This document shows, piece by piece, positions 53,851 to 64,000 of a stretch of 64,000 bases of DNA (its first letter is position 1; each line of letters starts with the position of its first letter). The stretch is from contig WWBZ02000016.1 in NCBI GenBank assembly GCA_011503125.2, positions 4,960,001-5,024,000 on the forward strand, in the 5' to 3' direction. The translations under genes were made by a program, and so were the position numbers. The notes beneath the pieces were generated by a model, which had not been told where the DNA came from, searched no databases, and worked only from the letters and a program-made list of their open reading frames with translations. This stretch comes from Botryosphaeria dothidea (lineage: Eukaryota > Ascomycota > Dothideomycetes > Botryosphaeriales > Botryosphaeriaceae).

Positions 53851-56710
53851 ATGGGGACCAAGAGGTCTGCCGCCGACTCGCGCAAGCCCGCCGAAAAGCC
53901 CTTTCAGAAGCGCGACAAGGGCCATTTCCAATCCAAAGACAGCCGCCATGGAGCTCGCGGCCCCAAACCTGCGCCGGACGCCCAGAATTCCTCGCTGGTA
54001 AGCATTACTCCTCCCGGACCTTTCCAGCCTCTCTAATACCTATGCGCAGACCATCCAACCCCGTCCAGACTGGCATGCCGCCGAATTGCCCCCCATCTCC
54101 ATCCCAGACGATGTCGTTCTTCCGCCGCGCCCGCTCCTCGAAGAGGTCCACCAATATGCCGAATCGCTGCTCGAGGCCGAGAACAAGACCTATGCCGATA
54201 GGAACATGTCCGCCGACTCGTCCCACAAGTTCTTGTCCACCATCATGTCCTCAGGTACCTTGGAGGATAAGGTCTCCGCCTTGACTCTCTTGATCCAGGA
54301 ATCGCCGTTGCATACCATGAAGGCCTTTGAGAACTTGTTGGGTCTGGGCAGGAAGAAGAGCAGGAATCAGGCTCTTCTTGCTCTGGGTGCGCTCAAGGAT
54401 CTGCTGGGTCAGGGTGTCGTGCTTCCGCCTGAGAGGAAACTGCGTTCTTTCGTCAAGCAGCCCGCTGTGATCGCCGCCTTCGCTGGAAGCAATTCGAGCT
54501 GGCAACAAGGCCAACGCCTGCCCCCGGGAATCGAAAACACCCACCTGGTTGTGTGGGCATATGAGGACTGGCTGAAGAGGACCTACTTTGAGATGCTGAG
54601 AATCCTTGAGGGCTGGTGCAACGATGAGATTGAGTACTCGAGAAGTCGCGCAATCACCTTCGTCTACGAGTTACTAAGGGAGAAGCCCGAGCAGGAAGAA
54701 AACTTGCTGAGGTTACTCATCAACAAGCTGGGCGATAAGGAAAAGAAGATTGCTTCCCGTGCATCCTACCTGCTGCTGCAACTGCAGAACTCGCATCCCG
54801 TGATGAAGGGAGTCATAATCAACGCCATCGAGACCGAATGCCTGTTCCGTCCCAACCAAAGCGCCCACGCCAAGTACTACGCAATCATTACCCTGAACCA
54901 GACCATCTTGAGTGCAAAGGAACCGGACGTAGCAACCAAGTTGCTAGATATCTACTTTGCACTCTTCTTGAGTCTTCTCAAGGGTGGCTCGAAGTCACAA
55001 GCCAAGGAAGAAAACAAGAACCAAGGCGGCGGCGGTAAAGCTGGCAAGAAGGCGAAGCAGAAGGCTAAGGCAAAGGAGAGGGAACAGGAGCAGGTCAGCA
55101 AGTCCGAGTCGGAACTGAACGAAAAACTCATCGCTGGTGTCTTGACTGGTGTAAACCGCGCTTTTCCCTACGCTACGACCGACGACGTCGCTTTCGAGAA
55201 GCAACTCGACACCGTTTTCCGCGTTACACACTCCTCCAACTTCAACACTGCCATCCAGGCTCTGCTGTTGATCCAGCAGATCTCAGCCGCCAAGCACTTC
55301 TCAACCGACAGATTCTACCGGACACTGTACGAATCGTTACTGGACCCCCGCCTCCTAACATCCTCAAAACAAGTCATGTACCTCAACCTCCTCTACAGGT
55401 CCCTCAAGGCCGACGTCAGCATCAAGCGGGTCAAAGCATTCGTCAAGCGCCTGCTGCAGGTCATCTCCCTCCACGAACCACCTTTCGTCTGCGGCGTGCT
55501 CTACCTCATCTACGAGCTCAACAAGACCTTCCCCAGCATCAAGACGATGCTCAGCACCCCCGAACTCAACGACGACGACGAGGAAGAGCACTTCGTCGAC
55601 GCCCCCGAAGACGGCGACGCCGACGCGACCCCCGCACAACCCAGCCCCTTCGCCTCGAAACCCTCCCCGGACGGCCCCCGCTACGACGGCCGCAAGCGCG
55701 ACCCCGAACACGCCCACGCCGACCTCAGCTGCCTGTGGGACCTGACGCCGTTCCGGCTGCACTTCCACCCCAGCGTGCGGCTGTTCGCGTCGCGCCTGCT
55801 CGACGCGCAGGAGATGCCGCCCAAGCCCGACCCGACGCTGCACACGCTGATGCACTTCCTCGACCGCTTCGCGTACCGCAACGCGCGCCAGAAGACGGGC
55901 GTGCCGCGCGGCGTCTCCATCATGCAGCCGATGGCGGGCAGCGCGACCAAAGCGGACCTGCTGATCGACCGCGCGAGGGAGGCGGCGAGGGCCGAGGCCC
56001 CGCTCAACAGCGAGCAGTTTTGGCGCAAGCGCGTCGACGAGGTGCCGGCGGATGAGGTGTTTTTCCATCAGTATTTCGAGAAGAGCGGGAGGAAGAAGGG
56101 TGCGGAGAAGAAGAAGGATAAGAGGAAGGGAGGGGATGACGAGGAGGAGGAGGGGAGCGATGCCGAAGAGGATGAGATTTGGCAGGCGTTGGTGGGGAGT
56201 AGGCCGGATGTGGCGGGGCTGGATGAGGAGAGCGATGAGGAGTTGGAGGAGTTGGATGAGTTGATGGCGGCGGGCGAGGATGAAGATGATGATAGTGAGG
56301 GCGAGGAGGATGGAGGTGTGGTCATTGCGGATGCGCCGGATGAGGATGATGAGGATGAAGACGAGGAGATGGAGGATGCAGGTGCTGTCGTTGAGAAGAA
56401 GGCTGGAAAGGAGGCCGACGAGGGTAGTGATGCTGGCTTCGATTTCGATGATGGTGACGAAGGAGCATTCGTCGGTAGCGATGAGGAGCTGGAGCTGCCG
56501 AGCGACTTTGATTGGGAGGATGAGGAAGATGAGGAAGAGAAGAAGAAGCCCAAGAAGGGTAAGAAGGGCAAGAAGACGGCAGAGGCGGAGGAGGAAGGAG
56601 ACGAAGATGGCAAGGGCAGGAAGAAGAGGAGAAAGCTCAAGCACTTGCCGACGTTCGCGAGCGCCGACGATTATGCCAAGTTGCTGGGAGATGATAGCGA
56701 TGGTTATTAA
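53851..56710 (+). CDS. MAK21: Ribosome biogenesis protein Noc1/Mak21 (CBF family)
   Basis: Two exons: 53851-53997 and 54050-56710 (intron 52 nt, TATGCGCAG acceptor), giving 935 residues. The N-terminus is basic (MGTKRSAADSRKPAEKPFQKR). The junction gives NSSLTIQPRPDWHAAELPPIS. A long alpha-solenoid follows (DKVSALTLLIQESPLHTMKAFENLL, LVVWAYEDWLKRTYFEML). A Lys-rich insertion near 340-360 precedes the CBF/Mak21 domain (about 420-650: NTAIQALLLIQQISAAKH, FYRTLYESLLDPRLL, FVCGVLYLIYELNKTFPS). The last ~200 residues alternate acidic runs and a Lys-rich tail. With Noc2 it forms the early pre-60S NOC1-NOC2 complex in the nucleolus. The minus strand of the acidic region gives long spurious Leu- and Ser-rich ORFs. 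Confidence 0.95.
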
Positions 56711-57844
56711 GAGAACGAGCGAGTTCCTGGGTAAGGGCAAACAAAAATACTGGTATATGGTCAATGGGATCTGTGATGTACAGAACACGGCGTTATTGTT
56801 TCTCTATCCTATCATTTTACTACAGGCACTGCGCCTTTTCGAGTTGTCAGATACCAGTGCGTAGAATGGAGAGAGACTGGTTGTGATTGTGGATGATTAT
56901 ATTGTCTATGGCTCTGGAATGAACAAGTCACTAAGGCAGAAGCCCCGTCTATTTATTCTGATGTCTTACCCGATATCTGACTTCGTTACACTGGACCTCC
57001 TCCCGAGAAGAATTGTTGACGGTTTCATCTCCGACAGGTTTGCTAGCGACTCATGATTGTGTTCACGCAGTGCAAGGCAGTCCCTGCTGCAAATATGTCG
57101 TCCCGACGAATTTGATGAAGTCGCGCTTCCCACGGTGGCAGAGGACAGGCGGTGATTGGGGATGGCGACGTTATCATCAGCTGCAGAGTTGCGGAAGCGC
57201 GGCTGCGTCATTGGCATTGCAGACGTTTTCCTTGCGGACGGCGATAGGTCATGTTTGAGCAGCTATCAGGAGCGGTGAAAAGCAGAGTTGGTTGAGACGC
57301 CGGATTGAGTTTGCGAGCCTGAGGCAGCATGCAGGATACGTATACCGAATCGGGGCAGTGATTGGATGTGGCTCTTGGACGGAGCGGAGCGGGGCTGGTG
57401 TGACGAGTGGGATTCGTGTTAGGCCGCGACAAGGCGAGCTCGGCGGAAGGCGGGAAGAGATGGACGAAAGAGGCGTGGGGAGAGAGCCGCTGGGCGGAAA
57501 AACAGAGACGGGTTCGAAATGCCGTTTCGGGGAGCATCTTGTCGATATCGCAATTTTCTTCCGGCGGCATATAAGGGCAGCCTCGTCCGCCGGCCGTCCT
57601 TATCGCCGTTCTCGCTGAGAGATTCTCTCTGCTCGCGCCCTCTTCTTCCGTCATTCGCGCCTTCCCCGAGCTCCCGCCAGCGCCACGGCAACAGCGGCAC
57701 CGCAGCCGACGACTCACGGCCAAAAGCGCACCGAAGGACAGCACCTAGTGCGGTCGGCTTTGGTTTAAAGCGACCCGATCTCGCGCGTGGAGGGGCAAGT
57801 GCAAGTGTGGGGCTCCGACTTTCGCAGGCCATCGCGGGGTGCCA
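56711..57844. other. Intergenic, NOC1 to hydroxyacid dehydrogenase
   Basis: About 1.1 kb. The ORFs on both strands conflict and lack domains. 57590-57680 on the plus strand is pyrimidine-rich and probably leader of the next gene. Confidence 0.45.
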
Positions 57845-60569
57845 ATGACACACGTCGTCACTCGCAAGCCAACAACGCTTAATATCTTTTCTGCTATTCG
57901 CTCTATACGGGCCTGCTCGACCACAGCCAACTCTGCCTCGTCCCGCACACTCCTACACCAGTCTTGCGTCAGCCGCCGCGCCTCCTGCCTGAACCCCATT
58001 GCTCGGACGGACGGCCCGCGCATTTCAGCCGGAATCAACACCCGCTCTTTTTTCCACACCAGTGCCTCAAGCATCTCCAACGCCGCCGCAAGCATGGGCA
58101 AGCCAAAGGCTCTTCTGCTGGGTGCGATTGACCAGTGAGTGCCTCCCCAAACCTCAGCGTCCCACAGAGCAGGGAGCGAGAACCCGGTCCTGCAGAATCT
58201 TGCGCGTCCCCGTAACCTGCATAATGCTCCGATCCCTGCCCTTCAATTTGTACGAGCCGCTCTGACTGTGATTTCTCCACAGCGCCCAAGCTACGTGGGA
58301 CGCTCTGTCCGATGTCGCTGAGCTGGTGACCCCGACGGCCAAGAACAGGGCCGAGTTCATCGAGGAATGCAAGTCTGGGAAGCTCGACGGCGTCGTTGCT
58401 GCCTACCGCACGTTTGGCAGCATCTCCATCACCGGCTTGGTCGATGAGGAGCTCGTCAAGGCTCTGCCCGAGAGCTTGAAGTTCATTGCCCACAACGGTG
58501 AGTCAATTGCTTTCTCAGCTCTGTCAGCACTCGTTATCTGTTTGGCCCTCGCAGAGCACGCGGCGTTTGAGCTGCTGGGACTGGCTGGCTCACCGATTTT
58601 TTTTTTCCACTGCGCATTTTTCGAAGCTGCGGGGCTCAGTCAGCGACGTGCAAAAGCGTCCGTAGCTTTGAATTTGCACGCCGATAGTCTGCCATGGCCC
58701 AAATGCTGACGACCATCAAGGTGCTGGATACGACCAGGTCGACGTCCACGCCTGCAAGGCTCGCGGTATCCGCGTCTCCAATGTGCCGTCCATCCCCGAC
58801 GATGCGACTGCCGACGTTAACATGTTCCTGATCTTGGGTGCTCTGCGTGGTTTCAACACGTCAATGCTGGCATTGCGTGCTGGTCAGTGGCGTGGAAACC
58901 CTCCGCCGCCGCTCGGTCACGACCCTGAGGGCAAGGTCCTGGGTATTTTGGGCATGGGGGGTATTGGGCGCAACCTCAAGAAGAAGGCCGAAGCATTCGG
59001 CATGTCCGTCATCTACCACAATCGCCGCAAGCTCAGCGAGGAGCAGTCTGGTGGTGCCGAGTACGTGAGCTTCGACGAGCTGCTGGCAAGGAGCGATGTT
59101 CTCAGTTTGAACCTGCCTCTCAACGTAAGTACCAATTTCTCTACACCTTCTCAACGCCTTCTCGAAGCACCACAATCGCTTTCGCAAAACCCACCGCACT
59201 CTCGTCTCTCCCCCTTTCTCTCCTTGATCGTCTCGCTCTCCTTTCGTTCCGTTGCTCGCTCGCTCGCTTCCCTCCCCTTCTCGCTCGCTTGCCGTCTTCG
59301 GTTATCTCACCAAAACAACCCTCGTCCCGGCAAAACGAGACGGGCCAGAGATTTGGGAGAACGATATCCGAGATTCTTCCCCTCCTTCCATGAGGCCTTC
59401 CACCGTCCCGCCCCCTTTTTTTCGCCTCCATTCCTTTCCAGAGCCGTTCCAGAACACTTCCATCACACAAGCATCATCCTGCTGCACAGAGTCACACTTC
59501 CCGATCATCCCCGAAATGTGCAATCTGCCATTACTTACTCACATCACACCCATCCCACATCCCACGCACACAAGATACACAGCCACAGGAGGAGATTGCA
59601 CTGTCTCTCGCATCATTCCCCAGCCCTTTGTTCGGGGGAGGAGAGTGCCGTCCCTTCACCAAATATACCCAACTTCCCTACCCTCTCCCATCATCCAAAT
59701 ATATACCAGATCCCGGAGAAAAGGACCGTATATTAACAAATATCCTTTTTCCGCCAAATATAGAAAAACACGCGCCATATCATCTCCGGGCCGCAATTCG
59801 CCAAGATGAAGCGAGGCGTCATCATCGTCAACACGGCGCGAGGCGCGGTGATGGACGAGGACGCGCTGGTGAAGGCGCTCGAGAGCGGGCAGGTCGCATC
59901 GGCGGGCTTGGACGTGTACGAGGAAGAGCCCAAGGTTCACCCGGGCCTGGTGGCGAACCCGCACGTCATGCTCGTGCCGCATATGGGGACGTGGACGGTC
60001 GAGGTACGTTGATTTCCTTTTCACTGTGTGTTCGCTCTGTCAATCTTTTCTGGAAGGTTGGGCATCTTTGGTGAGAGGGTTGTGGAGTGGGGGGTTTTCG
60101 GTGCCCGTTGTTCATGCGACTCCTCTCCCCTCTTCGTGACGAGGTCCCCTTTCACCGGTGAGATACGCGAAGCGACCGTTGGAGAAGGGCGAGAGAGGGG
60201 CTTTCGCGCGTAGGCGAAACGGTTCATCTATTCGCCTCGGCGTCGCTCGCGCAACTCCTTCGTTCGGCGAAAGGAAGAAAGGAGACGGAGCGAGCGACGA
60301 GGATGCCCACCCACCTGCCCACCCACACACCCGCATGGTTTCTGGAAGCCCTTGTTCACGTGGCCGCGGAAGGGAGAACACCCAGACCATTGATGATCGC
60401 ATTTACTTTCTTTTTCGCTCTTCCGTCGATTAACGGGGATGCGCTGACGATCTTATGTTCTGTGCAGACCCAAACCAAGATGGAAGAGTGGACGATCGGG
60501 AACGTGCGCGCGGCGCTCGAGAAGGGCAGGGTCAACAGCATCGTTCCGGAGCAGGAGGATATGCAGTGA
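57845..60569 (+). CDS. D-2-hydroxyacid dehydrogenase (glyoxylate/hydroxypyruvate reductase type)
   Basis: Five exons: 57845-58134, 58283-58497, 58721-59124, 59764-60003 and 60468-60569; all phases fit, with introns of 148, 223, 639 and 464 nt. The full product is 416 residues. The catalytic body begins at MGKPKALLLGAID (ATG at 58094), where homologues usually start, giving 333 residues. The 83 residues before it are Arg/Ser/Ala-rich, almost without acids, and end RSFFHTSASS, like a mitochondrial presequence. The NAD-binding loop is GILGMGGIGRNLKKKA. Catalytic features are VNTARGAVMDE (Arg), GLDVYEEEP (Glu) and VPHMGTWTVET (His). It reduces glyoxylate, hydroxypyruvate or another 2-keto acid with NAD(P)H; the substrate cannot be fixed from sequence. 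The two start codons suggest dual localisation. Confidence 0.9.
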
Positions 60570-63500
60570 GCGCGCGAGAAAAAGACGCGTCGAACCCAAT
60601 AAACCTTTTTCTTTTTTGTTGATACAGGAAGATCAGAAATGTAGATAGATTTCTTGTTTACTCGTGGTTGGGTGCGAGATGACCGAGCTGCTTTTTTGAT
60701 TGGCGATGAGCCGGACGAGCGAGGGGTTCTCGTGTTGGCGCGAGCGTCTTCATTGGAATCATTCCCTTCTTTCTGGAAAGATATGAGGAACACCCGTAGA
60801 ACGATAGAAGAAGAATAAGAGAAAATCATAGCCCATCGAACATCCCACAGATCATTGCGATTCACGCCCAGTCTTTGCTGATTTGCTTCCCGTGTGCTGG
60901 CGGGGGCCATTATGGCAATGACAATGACGATGATGTCTGTGGATGAACATGATCAAAGGAAAGGATCACGTCCCTCCAGCAGCGCATCGCTCTCCCATTC
61001 CCTTACTCTCTCGCCACCACTTGCTGCACCAAGCCTCCCCAATACCATGCCCAGGGCCACTCAGAATCCTCTAAAACTTGCCAATAAACGAATTTGCATT
61101 TATTTCTCTGCCCGCAATCGCACTAGCCCGCCCCAGGCGCCATCGCATGATCTTTCTCCAAACAAACAGAGTTGGCTGCCTACCCCAGCCGGATCCAGCT
61201 CCCAAAATGAGGCACCAACCAACAAGTTGCTGTGCCATACCCACACACCCATTTCCCTTCCCCTCCATTGCCCGCAGTAGTCACTCTCGCTTGTGTGCCG
61301 TTGTGGGAAATTATTAAGAACACATTGCCCACCCAACCCAACCCAACCCAGCCCCCCATCCCCTCCATCCCCTCCCCTCCCATCCCATCCCTCCATCGCA
61401 AATCATAGGATCACCGGTTTATTAGCGCCCATGACACAACGCCGCTCGCGCGGGCGCGCCGCAAGCGAAGCCCGCACACAAACGCGCGCGCGCGCGACGG
61501 GTGTGTGGATGACATACATACATACCAACCAAAGGAAGAAAAAAAAATGTGGGTAATAGCAGGTCTACAATATGCAATTAATGTAGATTCCCTTCCATCT
61601 TCAATGCCCCCCCGCACACACACATATGACACACGGACGCCCGCGCGCTGCCACGTGAGCGGATCCAATAACGGGCCGCTTCCCGCTGCTCTCCAGTGTA
61701 ATTTGGAGGGGGAAGACACGGAGAAGAGAATAAGGCAATGGGGAACGCGGGAAAGCAGGGTGAGGTTTTTCCCCCCCGGTTTTATTTTATTGGGATGCCT
61801 TATGCAAATCATCCATCCACCCACCCACACATCCATACACACAGGGCCGGTGACGTACATAGCTGCCGGAGGCAGTGAAAAGCTCCAAGCTGAATGTCAC
61901 ACGAGAGAGGTGTACGTATGTGCGCTAGGTTAGCGCTGGGAACGGGCGTGGCATTGGCAATACGGGGACGTGGAAGGCCGACAGATGGACGGGCATCAGA
62001 AGAGAGGCACAAGAAAAAAAAAATGCGGGCAAGGTAGGGTAGGATAGAAAGAGAAAAGAGACGGAGTTGCACCAGGCACCCGACCTGGCGGATGATGCCT
62101 TGCGCTTCCCGCGCTCCCGCGAATTTTAGTCGCCCCCCTCCCCTCCCCATTCCTATTTGCCTGTAACAGTCCAATCACGCACATGGATACCAATGAGTGA
62201 GAGTGTGACATGGTACCGGGGACTCGGGGAAGTGCGGGCGGGAAAAGAAGATGAGAGAAAGAAAAAAGGGTGCCCGTGTGCGTGGCGCGCGCCAGCCGTA
62301 AATGATACGGGTCGGGCTGGGTGCGACATTACTGGCACACACCTGACCAGGTTACAATAGTCAAGTTGCAACCATGATGAAAAAGCCGACCCGGATGCTG
62401 CCGATTGCCGACGACAACGATGAGAAATGAGGACAACTCCGTGGGCCAAACAGAAGAAGAAGAGAAGAAGCCCGGGAGAAAAAGAGTATTTCGAAGAAAA
62501 GTGTAAAAAAGGGAACCAACCATAGGTCGTCGGCACCATGTCCCCGACAAGTGTAAAGACGGCAAGAGGACAAACCGGTAGGAGCGGCACGTGCCTCGTG
62601 CGACCGTCCGTCCGTGGGAAAAGGGAAGAAGGAACAAAAAAAAACTTATTGGTTTGTGGTGCTGAAGATCGCTTGACGCGCATGAATGTCGATAACGAGA
62701 AGAGAAAAAATCATCCGCACATGCAATCTCCTTTCCTTCTAGCCATTCCCACCTTACTCATCATTACCGGCCCTTCTCGCTCCTACGAGACTTCATCGCC
62801 CTCCGAACAACACCGTGTCACGGACGACGTCACGGAGCGCGCTCCGTCCGGCAACTGAGAAAGACGTCGTGGGAATGAACGGAGAAACCGCAGTGTGTCG
62901 GGGAAATCGGAAGGAGGACTGTAAAACTGAGGGAGAGGTTGGCTTATTATTACGGTTCAACTTTGGATAATCTTGCCGTTCTTTTTTTGTTTGTAGGTAG
63001 CATTTCCTCGCGCCGGCCCCGCGGCGGGCGCCAACGGGTGTCTGTCGGCTCGCACCTCTCCTTCGGGCTCACCGGCGCCCGGCGTGGCGGAGACCAGAAC
63101 GCGTCGCTCATTATCCCTCTGAGCATTGATGGGCAGACAGCTCTCGCTACTTGAACAGTTGGACCGAATAGCGGGGCCATGGTAAGAGCTGATCCGGAAA
63201 TCCTATGCGACCTCCGGTGTTAAGCTCACCGATTCAGCCTGTGAAGGGGCTGACTTGCTGGAGAACTCCGTGAAGCGTGGATGGCTGCTCCGGCAGCAAG
63301 CGCTTTCCACTCCCTCGGGAGGGTTGAGAATCGTGATGGAAGCCCGAGTATCCAGGTCTCGAGTCAAGACGGTGACATAGCTATGGTTTAACGGCCCAAG
63401 GCTATGGCCACTGACGGTGAGCTTGACACATCGATAGGGCTTTGCTGGATCATGGTTTCCTGTGCTGCGTTGTGCCCAGAAGCCACCAGCTGTATTAAGG

Positions 63501-64000
63501 ACCAAGGATTGTTGCCTGTTCTGGGAATCGACTCAGCAGAGAAGTCTAATCCGGACCGACTGCCGGCCCAACCGCTGGCTACGGCGATTCAAGCTTCGTA
63601 TGATCTGCAAGCTGTCCCTTCGTGTCCCCTTCCACCCGTGCTGAGCTACTGCGTGTGCCGATGAAGTTCCACGCACGTCGCGTGGCACATAGGACGCATC
63701 GAACGACCAAGGGAAGCAACAGCAAAGAAACGATAAATTTAGACGGCGAAATTTGACATACGCGTACGAGATGGGACAAGCGGAACTGAATCAATAAAAA
63801 CTAATGAGTATGATGCAAACGACATTTCGCTTGATGCCAAGGAATGAGAGTTCCGCGGCCGTGGGTGCGCCTGAACGGCCCCAGGTGTCAATTCTCTCAC
63901 GTGTCAAGTGGCTCGTTTTCGGCTTCGGACCCGGGCCAGTGAGTGTGAATGCGTGAGCTGCGGTGATGGCCAACGGGGTGGCCGCCGGGGTGGCCGCAGG
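60570..64000. other. Gene-less stretch rich in simple repeats
   Basis: About 3.4 kb in which I could support no gene. ORFs up to 176 codons (for example minus 62683-62153) are low in complexity and conflict in frame. Visible simple sequence: a C/A- and C/T-rich run (CCCAA repeats, then CCATCCC-type) at about 61320-61400, a GC dinucleotide run near 61485-61497, A-runs near 61545, 62015 and 62635, and two copies of a GGGGTGGCCGC unit at 63974-63998. It may hold the promoter of a gene beyond the right edge or an unannotated non-coding transcript. Confidence 0.5.
61321..61400. repeat. CCCAA-type simple repeat and pyrimidine run
   Basis: CCCAACCCAACCCAACCCAG is followed by CCCATCCCCTCC-like units. 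It is not a perfect telomere repeat (TTAGGG/CCCTAA), so I call it simple sequence only. Confidence 0.7.

Noticed and set aside
55364..56788. 474-codon minus-strand Leu/Ile-rich ORF
   Set aside because: It is the antisense of the acidic C-terminal part of NOC1/MAK21.
59252..59809. 185-codon ORF inside the dehydrogenase intron
   Set aside because: Low-complexity Ser/Pro/His content from a pyrimidine-rich intron; unlike the CK2 beta intronic ORF its third positions show no coding pattern.
61321..61400. Telomere-like repeat suggesting a chromosome end
   Set aside because: Units are CCCAA, not CCCTAA, and they degrade into a general C/T run; no array continues to the edge.
1..64000. CRISPR array, rRNA genes or secondary-metabolite cluster
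   Set aside because: No regularly spaced repeats, no rRNA sequence recognised, and no PKS, NRPS or P450 genes; the genome is eukaryotic and the neighbours are mainly housekeeping genes.

Overview
The window reads as nuclear DNA of a filamentous ascomycete (Pezizomycotina). The genes are compact, with mostly 47-120 nt introns carrying GTAAGT-like donors and CTRAY branch points. Coding third positions favour G and C, and pyrimidine-rich leaders precede several start codons. Class Dothideomycetes is a guess from protein flavour only. Gene models below were spliced by hand: each junction was checked for reading phase and for restoring a conserved protein, but none is confirmed by RNA.

Layout. 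1-5.9 kb is a gene-poor, AT-richer accessory stretch. It holds a Cys-rich ORF running off the left edge, a DUF6594-type membrane protein, a probable retrotransposon RNase H fossil and a retropepsin-like protein whose catalytic Asp motif is lost. 5.9-17.9 kb is a conserved block: mitochondrial prolyl-tRNA synthetase head-to-head with mitoribosomal uL10m, a HIT hydrolase, cyclin B head-to-head with mitoribosomal uL2m, and the CK2 regulatory subunit with a 538-nt first intron containing a coding-like ORF. 18.3-26 kb has a disrupted unknown gene, TMA20/MCT-1, SGT2, and an unknown small gene with an apparent frameshift. 26.4-37.4 kb carries trafficking and chromatin genes: a VPS9-ankyrin-PX-BAR protein (Vrl1/VARP-like), the Rpd3L subunit Rxt2, and divergent from it TRAPPC11. 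37.9-45.2 kb has the mitochondrial glycine carrier Hem25, an alkaline ceramidase with a GC-AG intron, prefoldin subunit 1 and a long coiled-coil protein. 45.8-51.5 kb is the most interesting accessory locus: a large intronless NLR (STAND) gene with a chymotrypsin-like N-terminal domain whose nucleophile position is Cys, a P-loop NTPase and ankyrin repeats. It is divergent from an unknown tail-anchored-looking protein and is followed by a 22-nt minisatellite. 52.1-60.6 kb has TRP4 (tryptophan synthesis) head-to-head with the ribosome-biogenesis factor NOC1/MAK21, then a D-2-hydroxyacid dehydrogenase with unusually long introns and two possible in-frame starts. 60.6-64 kb is a gene-less, simple-repeat-rich stretch.

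Themes. Mitochondrial translation and metabolism (ProRS, uL10m, uL2m, Hem25, possibly the dehydrogenase) and ribosome or protein biogenesis (NOC1, TMA20, SGT2, prefoldin) are interspersed with trafficking genes. Several pairs share short head-to-head promoters (ProRS/uL10m, Rxt2/TRAPPC11, ceramidase/PFD1, TRP4/NOC1). No tRNA, rRNA, CRISPR array or intact transposon was recognised.
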